A stretch of 64,000 nt of DNA from Thamnaconus septentrionalis (Eukaryota; Chordata; Actinopteri; Tetraodontiformes; Monacanthidae), in the NCBI GenBank assembly GCA_009823395.1, contig CM020509.1:22336199-22400198 (forward strand). Reading direction: 5' to 3'. How positions within the stretch are numbered: position 1 is the stretch's first letter; each line of letters begins with the position of its first letter. Made by a program: the position numbers and the translations under genes. The notes under the pieces are model-generated. The model saw only the letters and a program-made list of their open reading frames with translations. It was not told where the DNA came from and did not search any database. Shown in pieces: positions 1 through 10,751 of this stretch.

Positions 1-2110
1 ATAATAGAAAGTACCAGGATAGCAAGCGCAAAAAGCTCTGTTCCCTGAGTGTTATCTGGTCTGTTGTTACACGGAAAAGAAGTGGAAATGACACCATGCT
101 GTTGTTGTAAATGCAGTCATAAAAACAAATAAAAAACAAATGAAATCTCATAGAAATGTATGCAGTATTCATCATGTGAGGCAATGCAAAATAAATAAAT
201 AAATAAAAAGACCCCCTATAATTGTCCGGGTTATCGGGGACTGTTATTGCCGATGGACAGGTGTTGCTATGTGGCTGCAGACCACATTAGCCTACAATTG
301 AGTTCGTTACTTTTCTTTTATACTGCAGCGTTCGCATCACTCTGATTAATTTTGTCTGATATATATATATATATATATATACATACACACACACACACAC
401 ATATAATGTCTTGATGGGAAGCCACTTAAAAAAACAAAAAACTTTTTTTGGAACGCAGCATGCTGGGACAAATGTCCACGTTTGCCAAATAGAAACGAGA
501 CAGCCAGGCACAGAAGAAAACTCTCCATGCCAACGCTGCTGTAACTTTCCCTCATGAAGAAATGTATCTCTGCTTGCAGCAAGCCCTGCCATTGTCCCGC
601 CCCGAGGGCCATATATCCCAACGTGATTGGTAGGTTCGTTAAGCTCGGCACACAGCACTGGAAAGTGTGATGCATATAAAAGTGTGAGTCCATATAAAAG
701 TTGCGGGCCGCACTAAAATAAACTTTCACATTAAGGTGCGGGCCACAAAATATTGTCTCACGGACTGCGACTTCGAGACCCCTGCTTCAATGAATCCTTC
801 AATGAGAGCCACTGTTCTTAGTTTACCTTTCTTTTTTGTAGACATTGGGTGCTTCGGGGGAGATGATGTGGCAGAAACCTCACCTCCTGACTCATCGTCT
901 GAGCCCTGGTCCTCTGCAATACTGTCATCTGAGCACAGAAAAAAAATGCTATGAAGCGTGTCTTATAGCAGCCAACACTTTAGTGAGTCCTTTATTTCAC
1001 CCCCACTATCAGAGCAAACAAGGTGAAAAACAGATTTTTCAATGAAATTCTGCACCACTGTCTGGAATTGTGCTAAAGACATCCAAAGTCCAAATATTGT
1101 TATTAAATACTTACTGTATTATTTTCATAGTAATGTACATAGTTACTCTTCACATTAATAGCCAAACAAAAATGTTTGGCTATAGTACAGTACCTTTATT
1201 TTCAGATAGTTTCTGACGTATACTTGCAGGTTCACAGAAGAAAGATTAAATTAAATATTAGTGTAATACTGAAAATATTAGTTGTTTTTTCGAGTTATTC
1301 ATGTAACTATGGTTCAATGAAGTCTGGAAGACCGCCAGACGCAATGATTTAAGAATTGAGCTTTTCCAGTTTACAGCATATGAAGTTTGAGTATGGATAC
1401 CAACAAAATTCCATGTGAGCCCTAAGTAACCCTGAGCCATTTAGATTCCATCTTAGGATGCATATCACTGATGCATCCCACGGACAGGCTTTGCAGAGAA
1501 AATGGCCAGGAGGAATACCTTCTTGCAAAAAAATCCATTTAAACTCAGCTTTTGCCAGGTGCTCAAATGGAGGCCTGCAAAGGGAATCTAGCACCAGAGC
1601 AATATCCAAGACAGTGGTGAGAAAACACCCAGCATCTACACAGCCAACCACAAAGTCACATCTCAAAAGAGAGAAATAAATCAGTCACAGCTCCGGGAGG
1701 GGGAACAACCGACCACCACTATGGAAGTACTAGCAACAAAGTTTAGCTGCAATAAAGTTGCTAAATTGGCTAAATGTTTTCCGAAGCAAACCGTACATGA
1801 AAAGAAAAAAGTGAAATGATCCATAGATGACACCAGAAGACATATCGTCCTGTGGGGTTTGAGGTTGACAATACTATTACACCTACACCGACTGAACATA
1901 CACAAAAAGAAACATTTAGTGCTGACAGCACCAACTCTGGCAATGACTGGGGAAGTAATAGAAATCTACTTTGAGAAATGTAAAAATGCACTCAGAATTT
2001 CCCATGTATTATACATAATCTACGATTAAAGCCAAATTTAAAATAAAGAAAGAGTGAGAAAAGAGAGAGGGGGAAAAAAAATAAGTATCATGCATAACTA
2101 ATATAAAACA
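1..2110. other. Unassigned sequence
   Basis: No gene is recognised. Open frames here are short and show no known domain. The segment near 690-780 (GC-rich GCGGGCC motifs followed by an AGACCCCTGC motif) resembles the terminal part of common fish hAT-type repeats, but no paired end was found. Apart from the dinucleotide tract at 359-402, I see nothing else to annotate. Confidence 0.5.
359..402. repeat. (TA)n(CA)n microsatellite
   Basis: A run of TA dinucleotides changes into CA dinucleotides, read directly from the sequence. Confidence 0.95.
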
Positions 2111-2133
2111 ACTGTACTTACTTTCCAGGTCTT

Positions 2134-3672
2134 CTTGTGAAATCCCCACCACGGAAACAGTCTCTAAAGTGGTAATGAAACAAAATAAGGGCTTAAAATT
2201 ATTTCATGAAAAGAACTCATCCAAATATTAGGTTTCCATTAGAATTGACAATCCCAAGAGTCACTTAAATACAAATTTATTACAAATAAATAATTATAAT
2301 CAGTGGTGCAGGGGACATAACGTAAACGACAGGTGATAGTACAATGACTTAAAGTTAGACTAAATACCTTTGGTTGAAATGTCGACGTCATCAAGGCTCT
2401 TTCCGTTGAATTCTCCCAGTCGCCCCTGGTCCAGTGCTAAGAGAACTTTGCTCATCTTGGCTATCTGGAGTGTAGCCTCCTGAAGTCTATAGTGTTTTCG
2501 GTGTACAGCAATGTTGTGCCCAAGGAAATCAGCCAACTGATCAAGTTCAGTATTCTTGACATTTAGAATGGTAGAAAGGGTAGCTATGTGCTTCCTGAGT
2601 TTTGTTGAGGTCCGAGCTTGGGGAGTTCTGAGGTCCTTGCATTCTCTTACAAACTGTCTTAAGCAATTTGAACCCCTGAGATAATGGCGAGAATTGGGCA
2701 ATGCAGATAAGTATGTATTTTCTTTTAGCACACCACACATTTCTCATTTATTTATCAGAAGCTCAATTGACTCCTTCATGAGTAGTCAGGAGAACAGGCA
2801 CCTTTCTTCCTCTCTTGCCTACAATTGTTATTCTTACAAAGTGTTTGCAAAGTTTTTGCTCGACTACAGTAAGAGTCAAATTCACATCATCATGCGTTCC
2901 TGATGTGTCTCTCTCCAAATACACAGAAAGAGGCATCCTGGATTCTTCTCCTGATCTGCGGCGGTTGAAGAGGAGAGCTTGTGTCAGGGTTTCTTTCGCA
3001 AGCTCTCTCCAGTCTGAGGTCAATGGATTTTGTTTTAGTGCATTCATGCTTTCTTGCAATGTTTTTGACAAAAGAGAATGAAGGTTAAGGACATCCTGCG
3101 TAAATGGCATTCCACTTTTCCTGGTTAAGTTGTGTTAGCGCTTGGCTTGCTATGTCGAATTTATAACTTTCTCTGTATAGTTGTGCAAAATCTGTTTCCA
3201 GTACGAATCACTAAATCCAACAGGAGCTGGCTCCGTAAAAGCACACAATGCTTGGACTCTTTCTTTTCCTGGTTTAGATTTATCCAGAGGCTTCAATTTA
3301 CATCTCCGAAAGTGTTGCCACATTGAAGTTCTTTTAAATAAACCATAGCAGTACATTCATGCAGAAATTCATGTCCTTCCATTATTTTCTTTGGTTGCTG
3401 AGCTGGAATAAGCTTTCCTTCTTGTTTCTTCATAACATTACGGTTATGCAAGTAGTTCCCCTTGTTTCTGATGTGATGTAATTGCACCCGCCGTTCTTTA
3501 GAGTTTTTTGGAAAACTTAGAGCTTTTTGGGCATCAACTTCATTTTTATGTCGACGCAAACAGGTGTCTCGACATCTTCTGTACAATTATTCCACAATAG
3601 ATGCAGTAATGTTTTTTGTCATACTTCCGTATACCACTTTCTTTTGAAACAGCACTGACATAGACAGATGAC
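2134..3672 (-). pseudogene. Decayed Crypton-like tyrosine-recombinase gene
   Basis: Three minus-strand open pieces in different frames (about 3672-3293, 3356-2763 and 2740-2360) match in order a multicopy fish protein family. First come Cys/His pairs (CIYCG near 3610) and a Cys-rich stretch with FRRCKLKP near 3300. Next is a conserved LLFNRRRSGE segment near 2970. Last is a block with TSTKLRKHIAT, then DFLGH, then HRKHYR. That last block resembles the C-terminal half of tyrosine recombinases: Arg in LRKH, His in FLGH and a following Tyr. A possible last small exon lies at 2134-2160, where a GTAAGT donor follows. The frame breaks show the gene is dead. Its upstream end stops at 3672-3679, exactly where a hAT element begins. 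Family identity comes from memory of fish proteins; assignment to Cryptons is inference. Confidence 0.6.
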
Positions 3673-3679
3673 TTGGCAC

Positions 3680-4867
3680 CAGTGGCGGCTGCTGGTCTTT
3701 CAAGGAGGGGAAGCTCATTTTCTGCCTACATCATAAAATGCATTTGTTTACTTAGACGTAAATTCTACCCCCAATTCCTTTCAAGAAAATGACCTGTGAC
3801 CCTGTTTTACCAACTAGCCGTCTTTTCCAGGGACTTGACCAGTGTCCTCTCAATTGCCAGCAGTGCTAGGCTGCTTAAACTGCCTTGGCCCATTGTGTTG
3901 CAGGTTCAAGACTTGAGCTGCTCGTTGTCACTCATGACAAGTTTGTACAGCTGAGGTGTCGCACTGTCCAACTCCATGTCTTTCAGAAACAGCAAGAAAT
4001 CACACAGCTTTCCTCTGTTGCCCTGCAAGTCCTGGTTTGAATGTAGGGCTTGAAGTTCAGACCTCAGTCTCCCTGAATCAAAGCCATAACTTTTTAGGAC
4101 ACTCATATTATCTGCCATTATGTGAATCTTGCTGGCAGCTAGCTCGCTAGCTGGAGCTACTGCGCGAGGCTCATGTGTGACGGGGGAGAGGCTCAGCAGC
4201 TCCCGCTGTGTCAGAAGTCAAAGTCTCCAAACACAAGCAGCTACGGTCTACACAAAAACACCAGAAATAGACGCTAGAATTGCCACTAGAGGTTTTTAAC
4301 GAAGACAAAGTCGCTCAGAGGATCAGCAGAGTCTCCGGATTAACTCAAAACAACGGAATGAAAAACTTAGAAATCTGCTTCTGCGGATGTTTATACTTCA
4401 AGATCGCTGATTCGCTCATTTCACTGTCAATCAAAAAGGGATTCAGCCTCAAACAGATCATCCAATCATCATGCAGAAGCTCAGCGTCCAGGTCAGCCGA
4501 GGCAAGCCCACTGCTCCATAGACCCCCAGAGACGCTGAGTAGTCCGATGGGCGGGACAAAGCCCAGCGTTTATCCAATGACCGTCGAGTTTCGCTACAGT
4601 GGAACAACCCACTCCATGCTTCCTCATTGAATTTAATAGAAGCTCAGGATCTACACGGTCTAAGCGCTGTGACGCTGCGGGGATGAATGAGAAGAAAGTC
4701 ACATCAGTTACCTGCGATAAGTCGCTGATTGTGAACAAAAGATGAACGCCTTCTATCGCATATTTCGTCAATGAAATGTACACACAACAGGACATATTTG
4801 ACCACTTATTTTCTGACATTTTAGGGGAAGCTGAGCTTCCCTTGCAGTCTGTGAGCAATCGCCTCTG
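3680..4867 (-). mobile_element. Non-autonomous hAT element, copy 1
   Basis: This 1188-bp segment is a close inverted copy of the element at 7717-9765, without that copy's nested insertion. One end begins CAGTGGCGGCTGCTGG and the other (minus sense) begins CAGAGGCGATTGCT. Both inner ends contain GGGAAGCTCA, giving imperfect terminal inverted repeats. The flanks do not match each other. The 8 bp outside the left end are CTTGGCAC, within the Crypton-like gene. The 8 bp outside the right end are GTTGAGGG, the same target duplication as copy 2, within NLR-derived sequence. Mismatched flanks suggest recombination between two hAT copies. No transposase is present. Confidence 0.8.
3906..4118 (-). CDS. 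Small open frame inside hAT copy 1
   Basis: A 70-codon frame starts MADNMSVLKS and runs on through LRSELQALHS and LCDFLLFLKDMELD to a stop. The same frame, with one internal substitution and a different C-terminal end, occurs in hAT copy 2 at 9254-9442. It could be the leftover first exon of the transposase gene or a captured host exon. I recognise no domain. Conservation between the two copies may only reflect common descent. Confidence 0.35.
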   Translation of the reverse strand: MADNMSVLKSYGFDSGRLRSELQALHSNQDLQGNRGKLCDFLLFLKDMELDSATPQLYKLVMSDNEQLKS

Positions 4868-5168
4868 GTTGAGGGATGTGACACTTCCTGTCAGCTCCTC
4901 AGGACAACAAGGACGCTGAGCCTCTAATGCCCCCTACTGGCTGCACTCTGGAAGAGCACTCCCCCATCCTCAGGACAAAGTGATCCTCCCTCAACATGAA
5001 CACATCACTTCCATCTGAGGAGAGAAGAAGAGACGGCAGAAGTCAGCACTCACACTTCAGTCCTTGAACGCATCATCAGAGACATTCACTGCTGTTGAGT
5101 GGAGATGATGGATTCACTGCTGATGAGAAGCAGACTCTCCGTCACATATGGTCTCAATGTCAACACAG
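4868..5168 (-). pseudogene. NLR 3'-end remnant, inverted
   Basis: Read on the minus strand, this matches the end of the last NLR intron and the start of the last exon as seen at about 31310-31620. It includes the TCTCCTCAG acceptor region and the segment ending CACATCCCTCAAC. It carries no coding capacity of its own. It joins hAT copy 1 directly at the GTTGAGGG target sequence and is followed at 5169 by a TIR element end. Confidence 0.7.
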
Positions 5169-5590
5169 AGGGGCAGATCCTCAAAGAAGGGCGCGCAGCG
5201 GTAAAATGCGACGCGTTTTGCGGCAAGATTGCAGCTGCAATCTGCGCCACAGATGCGGGTATCCACAATGGATTTCGCGCTAATGACATGCAGGCGCAAA
5301 CACACCCACAAATGCGGCACCTGAAACAGGTGCAAATGTTGCGGTCTGGCAACCTGAGAGCAGTTTGCGCCATAGGTTGTTCGTGAGTGCATGTGTTTGG
5401 TTTGTGTTCATGGATGCACAGAAAAGAAAACAAAAAATTTCAGGTCATGAGCCGGCTGCCCTCGCTGCTGAAGCAAGTAGACATGCAACAAAATTAAAGC
5501 AAAAAATTTTAAATCTTTCTCTCTTTAAAATTTCCCGCTCTCGGAGGTCAAACAGCGAAACTCTGCTACGATAAATGCGCTCCTGTGCGC
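5169..5590 (-). mobile_element. Half copy of a Harbinger-like TIR element
   Basis: It starts GGGGCAGATCCTCAAAG and matches, inverted, the right-hand 400 bp of the 2.27-kb element at 32407-34671, including the AT-rich stretch and the GCGCAAACACACCCAC region. The other end of the element is missing. It carries no protein. The Harbinger label rests only on the style of the terminal repeat. Confidence 0.6.
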
Positions 5591-5771
5591 GTGTGGAGGG
5601 GCAAAGTGGCCTCCCCACGAAAAAGGGGACCTGGGCCGACCGGATTTAGGTGGTGGAGTCGAAGGAGGAGGCAAGCAGCGTCACGTGCAGGAGGGAAAAA
5701 AAACTTTATTCTTCTAACCCGAATGTAATGTATCATTCTAACACTCAACCAGTCAGTCAGTCAGTCCGTCA

Positions 5772-7331
5772 GTGGCTCTCAGAGGTGAAATGGCTCAGGC
5801 AGCAGCTCAGCTGGACCCAAAAATGATATCTTGTTGCCTCTGTCTGGATCTTCTCAAGGATCCAGTGACCACTTCCTGTGGACACAGCTACTGCAGGAGG
5901 TGTCTCCAACACCACTGGGATGCAGAGGAGGAGAGGAGAGTCTACAGCTGCCCTCGGTGTAGGAGGACCTTCACAGTGAGGCCTGTCCTGGAGAAGAACA
6001 CCATGTTAGCAGCTCTAGTGGAGACCCTGGAGAAGATTGGACACCAAGATGCTCCTGCCGATCACTGCTATGCTGGAGCTGGAGATGTGGCCTGTGATGT
6101 CTGCACTGGGAGGAAACTGAAGGCCCTCAAGTACTGTCTGGTCTGTTGGGCCTCCTACTGTGACTCTCACCTTCAGCCTCATCGTCAGTCTTCAACATTT
6201 AAGAAGCACATGCTGGTGGAACCCAGCTAGCAGCTCCAGGACAACATCTGCCCTCGTCATGATGAGGTGATAAAGATGTTCTGCCGCACTGATCAGAAGA
6301 TCATCTGTTATCTCTGCTCTGTGGATGAACATAAAGGTCACCACATGGTGTCAGCAGCAGAGAGGACTGAGAGACAGGATGAGTTGGAGGAGACCAGGCA
6401 GAAGATCCAGCAGAAGATCCAGCACACAGAGGAAGACCTGAAGGTGCTTCAGAAGGAGTTGGAGTCCATCAACGTCTCTGCTGAAAAAGCAGTGAAGGAC
6501 AGCGAGGACATCTTCATCCAGATGATCCGTCTGCTGGAGAAAAGACGCTCTGAGGTGCAGCAGCAGGTCAGATCCACGCAGGAAGCAGAAGTGAGTCGAG
6601 TCAAAGAGCTTCAGAAGTAGCTGGAGCAGGAGATGACTGAGCTGAGGAGGACAGACACTGAGATGAAGAAGATCTCACACACACTGGACCACTGCCGCTT
6701 TCTCCACAGGTTCTCCTCACTGCCAGCATTCAGTGCGTCTCCACGCTCCTCCAGCCTGGAGATCCGTCCTCTGAGATACTTTGAGGATGTGGCAGCAGCT
6801 GTGACCAAGCTGAGAGATGAAATACAGCAAGTTCTGATGGAGACTCAGACAAACATCTCATGGACAGTGAGCAACGTTGATGTTCTACTGAAGGTACCAG
6901 ATCCCAGGATAACCTCTCAGAATCACCTAAAATCACTCTGGGTCCAAACACAGTGAACAAACATCTGTTATTATCTGAGGAGAACAGAAAAGTGACATTC
7001 ATGAAGGAAGTTCAGTTTTATTGTGATCATCCAGACAGATTCACTGACTGGACGATGTTACTGGGAGGTGGAGAGGAGAGGGGAGTGGGGCGTTGGTATA
7101 GCAGTGGCCTACAGGAACATCAGCAGAGCAGGAGAGTCAGAGGAAAGTGGTTTTGGATACAATGACAAATCCGGGAGTTTATATTGTTCCTCAGGTAGAT
7201 ATGAGTTTTATCACAACAACATCAGGACTGATGTCTCAGGTCCTCAGTCCTCCAGAGTGGGAGTGTACCTGGACCACAGAGCTTTTATTGTGGTACTTCA
7301 CGGTTGCCGGCAGCTTGAATTTGCATATTAG
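5772..7331 (+). pseudogene. finTRIM-type RING/B-box/coiled-coil/B30.2 pseudogene
   Basis: This is an intronless first part of a TRIM E3 ubiquitin ligase of the fish-expanded finTRIM class. Counting from the ATG at 5772 (a second ATG at 5790 matches the usual family start better), RING zinc ligands are C21, C24, C36, H38, C41, C44, C60 and C63. Two B-boxes follow near 6085-6190 (CDVCTGRK) and 6279-6350 (CRTDQKIICYLC). A Gln/Glu-rich coiled coil covers about 6370-6860, and a PRY/SPRY start covers about 6950-7320 (CYWEVERRGEWGVG). Two in-frame TAG stops (6228-6230 and 6618-6620) stand where the family has Gln. At least two frameshifts follow, near 6940 and near 7055, and the SPRY domain is cut off after VGVYLDHRA. 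A working gene would ubiquitinate targets in antiviral defence; this copy is dead. Confidence 0.88.
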
Positions 7332-7359
7332 CTAAATGTTTAGTTTCACCCGAAACATT

Positions 7360-7426
7360 TAGGTGTAACATTTAGATTTAACATTTAGATTTAGATTTAA
7401 CATTTAGATTTAGCATTTAGATTTAA
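7360..7426. repeat. ATTTAGATTTAAC-type minisatellite
   Basis: Several imperfect tandem units built from ATTTAG and ATTTAAC are read directly from the sequence, just after the broken end of the TRIM pseudogene. Confidence 0.85.
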
Positions 7427-7553
7427 AGTGTTAAATGTGCTAAAAAGTGACTTTCGAAAATGCACACAATTTTTTTTTAAAACATGATTTGAAGCTAAAT
7501 GTGACAAAATGTTGCTGTTATTTTAAATATGAGAAACTTTACAAACGGCGCCC

Positions 7554-7716
7554 CTTCTTCTCTCCTCAGATGGAAGTGATGTGTTCATGTTGAGGGAGGA
7601 TCACATTGTCCTGAGGATGGGGGAGGGCTCTTCCAGAGTGCAGTCAGTAGGAGGCATTCGAGGCTAGGCCTCCTTGTTGTCCTCAGGAGTTGACAGGAAG
7701 TGTCACATCCCTCAAC
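7554..7716 (+). pseudogene. NLR last-exon remnant, 5' part
   Basis: The acceptor TCTCCTCAG is followed by sequence nearly identical to 31464-31616 downstream of gene A. It is cut by the hAT element at 7717 and resumes at 9766. Read in the phase used by the LRR exons, it stops within a few codons, so most of it is 3' untranslated sequence. No LRR exon precedes it, so it is an orphan duplicate of an NLR gene end. Confidence 0.7.
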
Positions 7717-7968
7717 CAGGAGGCGATTGCTCTCAGACTGCAAGGGAAGCTCAGCTTCCCCTAAAATGTCAGAAAATAAGTGGTCAAATATGTACTGTTG
7801 TGTGTACATTTCGACTAAATATGCGATAGAAGGCGTTCATCTTTTGTTCACAATCAGCGACTTATCGCAGGTAACTGACAGTCAAACGACTTCCTTCTCA
7901 TTCATCCCCGCAGCGTCACAGTGCTGAGACCGTGGAGACGCTGAGCGTCTACTGAATTCAATGGGGAA

Positions 7969-8740
7969 TAGTGATGGGTCATTTGCGAACGAACCGGTTA
8001 AAGAGCCGGCTCTTTGAAGTGAACAAAGAGAGCCGGCTCCTGATTGGCCGGGAGACGTCTTTTTTTTCGGCAGCTGATTGTTGTTGTTTTTTTGTGTGTT
8101 TTTTTGTTTTTTGCGAAAGCTGCACAAGATCAATCATGTATGGCACTGTCTACTTGCGCTGAGCACTTCACCCCTGAGCGCCAGAGAGTAAAGCAGAGAT
8201 GGAAAAAAAGTGTAGATAATAGACGTTATGCCGGACATCCCGGAAAACGGGTGGATCCATATCCAGTGGTGGAGTTGGTGGCGATTTAGAAGGTGTTTTA
8301 GTGGAGATTTTGTGCAACAGAGAAATGTCAACAAAAAAAAATGAAACGAGATGAATGGAATAATGAACACCATAAAACACACACACAGACACACAAGATT
8401 GGCATTTGGTTTTTTTGAATAACAATCTTGACTAAACAGATGTTTTGCATTTTTTTTATTTTGATGCTCGTTGATAGTTGTATTAGGGTGGGTGTTTGTT
8501 CTGGTATACTATATTTATTTTTACAGCACTGTGTTCCATGATGAGTGTATAAATAATACACATTTAATATTTTTTTGATATCATGAACATTAATTTTAAT
8601 TTTAGCACATAATTTGGTCATAAAACAAAAGAGGCAACAGAAAATCTAAGGAGCCACTTGGGAGCCAAAAGAGCCGACTCTTTTTAGTGAGCCGAGCCAG
8701 AAGAACCACTTCTCTGAAAAGAGCCAGAATTCCCATCACT
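7969..8740 (+). mobile_element. Nested hAT element (772 bp)
   Basis: It lies inside hAT copy 2 and is flanked by the 8-bp duplication ATGGGGAA (7961-7968 and 8741-8748). It is absent from hAT copy 1, which gives a second empty site. The ends are TAGTGATGGG and CCCATCACTC, with inner inverted motifs AAAGAGCCGGCTCTTT and AAAGAGCCGACTCTTT typical of small fish hAT elements. No transposase is encoded. Confidence 0.9.
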
Positions 8741-9253
8741 CATGGGGAAGCATGGAGTGGGTTGTTCCACTGCAGCGAAACTCGACGGTCATTGGATAAA
8801 TGCTGGACTTTTTCCCGCCCATCGGACGTGCAGCGTCTTTGGGGGTTTATGGAGCAGTGGGCTGGCCTCGGCTGGCCCGGACGCTCGGCTTCCGCATGAT
8901 GATTGGATGATCTGTTTGAGGCGGAGCCCCTTTTTGATTGACAGTGAAATGAGTGAATCAGCGATCTCGAAGTATAAACATCTGCCGAAGCAGTTTTCTA
9001 AGTTTTTCATTCCGTTGTTTTGAGTTAATCCGAAGACTCTGCTGATCCTCTGAGCGACTTTGTCTTTGTTAAAAACGTCTAGCGACAATTCTAGCGTCTA
9101 TTTCTGGTGTTTTTGTAGACCGTAGCTGCTTGTGTTTGGAGACTCTGACTTCTGACACAGCGGGAGCTGCTGAGCCTCTCCCCCGTCACAAAGCACTCAC
9201 AGCCTCACGCAGTAGCTCCAGCTAGCGAGCTAGCTGCCAGCAAGCTGTGCATA

Positions 9254-9442
9254 ATGGCAGATAATATGAGTGTCCTGAAAAGTTGTGGCTTTGATTCAGG
9301 GAGACTGAGGTCTGAACTTCAAGCCCTACATTCAAACCAGGACTTGCAGGGCAACAGAGGAAAGCTGTGTGATTTCTTGCTGTTTCTGAAAGACATGGAG
9401 TTGGACAGTGCAACACCTCAGCTGTACAAACTGCTGTCTTAG
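9254..9442 (+). CDS. Small open frame inside hAT copy 2
   Basis: A 62-codon frame starts MADNMSVLKS and is nearly identical to the frame in hAT copy 1 (Cys replaces Tyr at residue 11), but it ends earlier (YKLLS). A TATA-like AGTATAAACA lies about 280 bp upstream. It is probably a leftover exon of the element's transposase gene. No domain is recognised and expression is unknown. Confidence 0.35.
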   Translation: MADNMSVLKSCGFDSGRLRSELQALHSNQDLQGNRGKLCDFLLFLKDMELDSATPQLYKLLS

Positions 9443-9765
9443 TGGCAACGATTTGAGCTCCATCTGCAGGTGGAGAGAGGAGCTTCTCCTGTTTAAAGCA
9501 GCTCAAGTCTTGAACCCGCAACACAATGGGCCAAGGCAGTTTAAGCAGCCGAGCTGTGCTGGCCATTGAGAGGACACTCACAGGTCATTGGATAAATGGA
9601 CACTGGTCAAGTCAATGGAAAGACGGCTGGCTGGTACAACAGGGTCACTGATCATTTTTATTGAAAGAAATTGATGGCATAATTTACGTATAAATAAACG
9701 AATGCATTTTATGATGTAGGCAGAAAATGAGCTTCCCATCCTTGAAAGACCAGCAGCCGCCACTG

Positions 9766-9932
9766 CCCTCAACAAGTGTCCAGTCTCATCACGTCAGGGA
9801 GAAACAGGTGCAGCTCTTCAAAGAGGAAATCACATTTTTTTCTCACCTGTAGTTCTGTAAAGGACCGCCAGGGGCGCCCTGAAGTCAAAACTACCTTCTA
9901 CTTCAGACTTTACAGAAAAATGAACACATGCT
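9766..9932 (+). pseudogene. NLR last-exon remnant, 3' part
   Basis: This continues the remnant interrupted at 7716 and matches 31612-31800. It ends at about 9932, where the match to the gene B upstream region breaks. It resumes at about 10486 with the gene-upstream block (GTAGGTGGCGCTAATGCTC). Confidence 0.65.
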
Positions 9933-10485
9933 GAAAAAATAACACATTGATTAACAGCCAGATATTTTAGACAGGTCACTCTATAATATGTCAATAAGAA
10001 ACATATTGTGTTCAAATGTGGCCTTGAACCTTCAAACGTTCCTATGACGTGTCGGTCCTCGCAGCTCCGAGTTCTGCCACTGAGGGGCGCTGTTTGACCA
10101 GTTTTTGCTTGTTTGGTTTTGTTTTTAGCCACAATGCAACCATCAGTTGTATCATACTGGGGACTTGATCTTTCTGCCCTGCCGAAAAGACATTTCCACC
10201 AAATCGAAAAACTATGTCAAAATAATAATAATGCTAAAAATAAATAAATCAAGATTGAGACAACAGGGAGGCTCAGAGTCTCCAGACAGGAGTCCAGCAT
10301 GTGGATGGGAAGTGTGAACAGTGTGGAGCAGTTGAATGTGTGGAAGATGTGGGCAGGAGAGGAGAAGAGGCTCCACGTCGCCTTTGATTGAGAAAATCTA
10401 CTGAAGAGTGGAGCTGAAGGAAGTCTCCAAGCATTGCTTTGACTTTCTACACAACACAGAATTAATAGGAGCACCTTTTGATTTT
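9933..10485. other. About 550 bp absent from the gene B upstream region
   Basis: The gene A and gene B upstream regions match on both sides of this stretch, but it has no counterpart at 31801-31812. It is either an insertion before gene A or a deletion before gene B. I see no terminal repeats and no coding sequence. Confidence 0.5.
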
Positions 10486-10581
10486 CTTCAAGTTTACAGA
10501 CTGTAGGTGGCGCTAATGCTCTCTATAATGGGGAGCAAACTGCCAGATAATACGTGACAAGAAGAACACGTGCACATTTAT

Positions 10582-10582
10582 G

Positions 10583-10615
<33 letters not shown>

Positions 10616-10622
10616 GCTCTCT
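10582..10622. repeat. (CT)n microsatellite
   Basis: Tandem CT read directly, shortly upstream of the first gene A leader exon. Confidence 0.95.
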
Positions 10623-10629
10623 CACACAG

Positions 10630-10751
10630 CATCATGTGACTTCCTGGAAGTGTGGGAGCAGTTGACGCGACTGGATGGGAGGAGTGAGCAGCAGAAGCAG
10701 GAAGAGAAGCTGAAAGTGGAAGTTGTTCTGTGTCAGGCTCCATTTTGAAGC

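Larger units (their letters stand above)
7717..9765 (+). mobile_element. Non-autonomous hAT element, copy 2 (with 8-bp TSD)
   Basis: This 2049-bp insertion is flanked by the 8-bp direct repeat CCCTCAAC (7709-7716 and 9766-9773). The related locus at 31589-31640 has a single uninterrupted CCCTCAAC, so it acts as an empty site. The ends are CAGGAGGCGATTGCT and, inverted, CAGTGGCGGCTGCTGG. An 8-bp target duplication and CAG-starting ends fit the hAT superfamily. The only coding hint is the small frame at 9254-9442. A younger hAT is nested at 7969-8740. Confidence 0.88.

Noticed and set aside
736..1045. Plus-strand frames with TSPPDSSSEPWSSAILSSE-like sequence
   Set aside because: Looks somewhat exon-like, but there is no known domain, no clear splice sites and no homolog elsewhere in the window.
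6228..6620. Possible stop-codon read-through in the TRIM gene (two TAG codons in place of Gln)
   Set aside because: Later frameshifts and the truncated B30.2 domain make simple gene death the better explanation.
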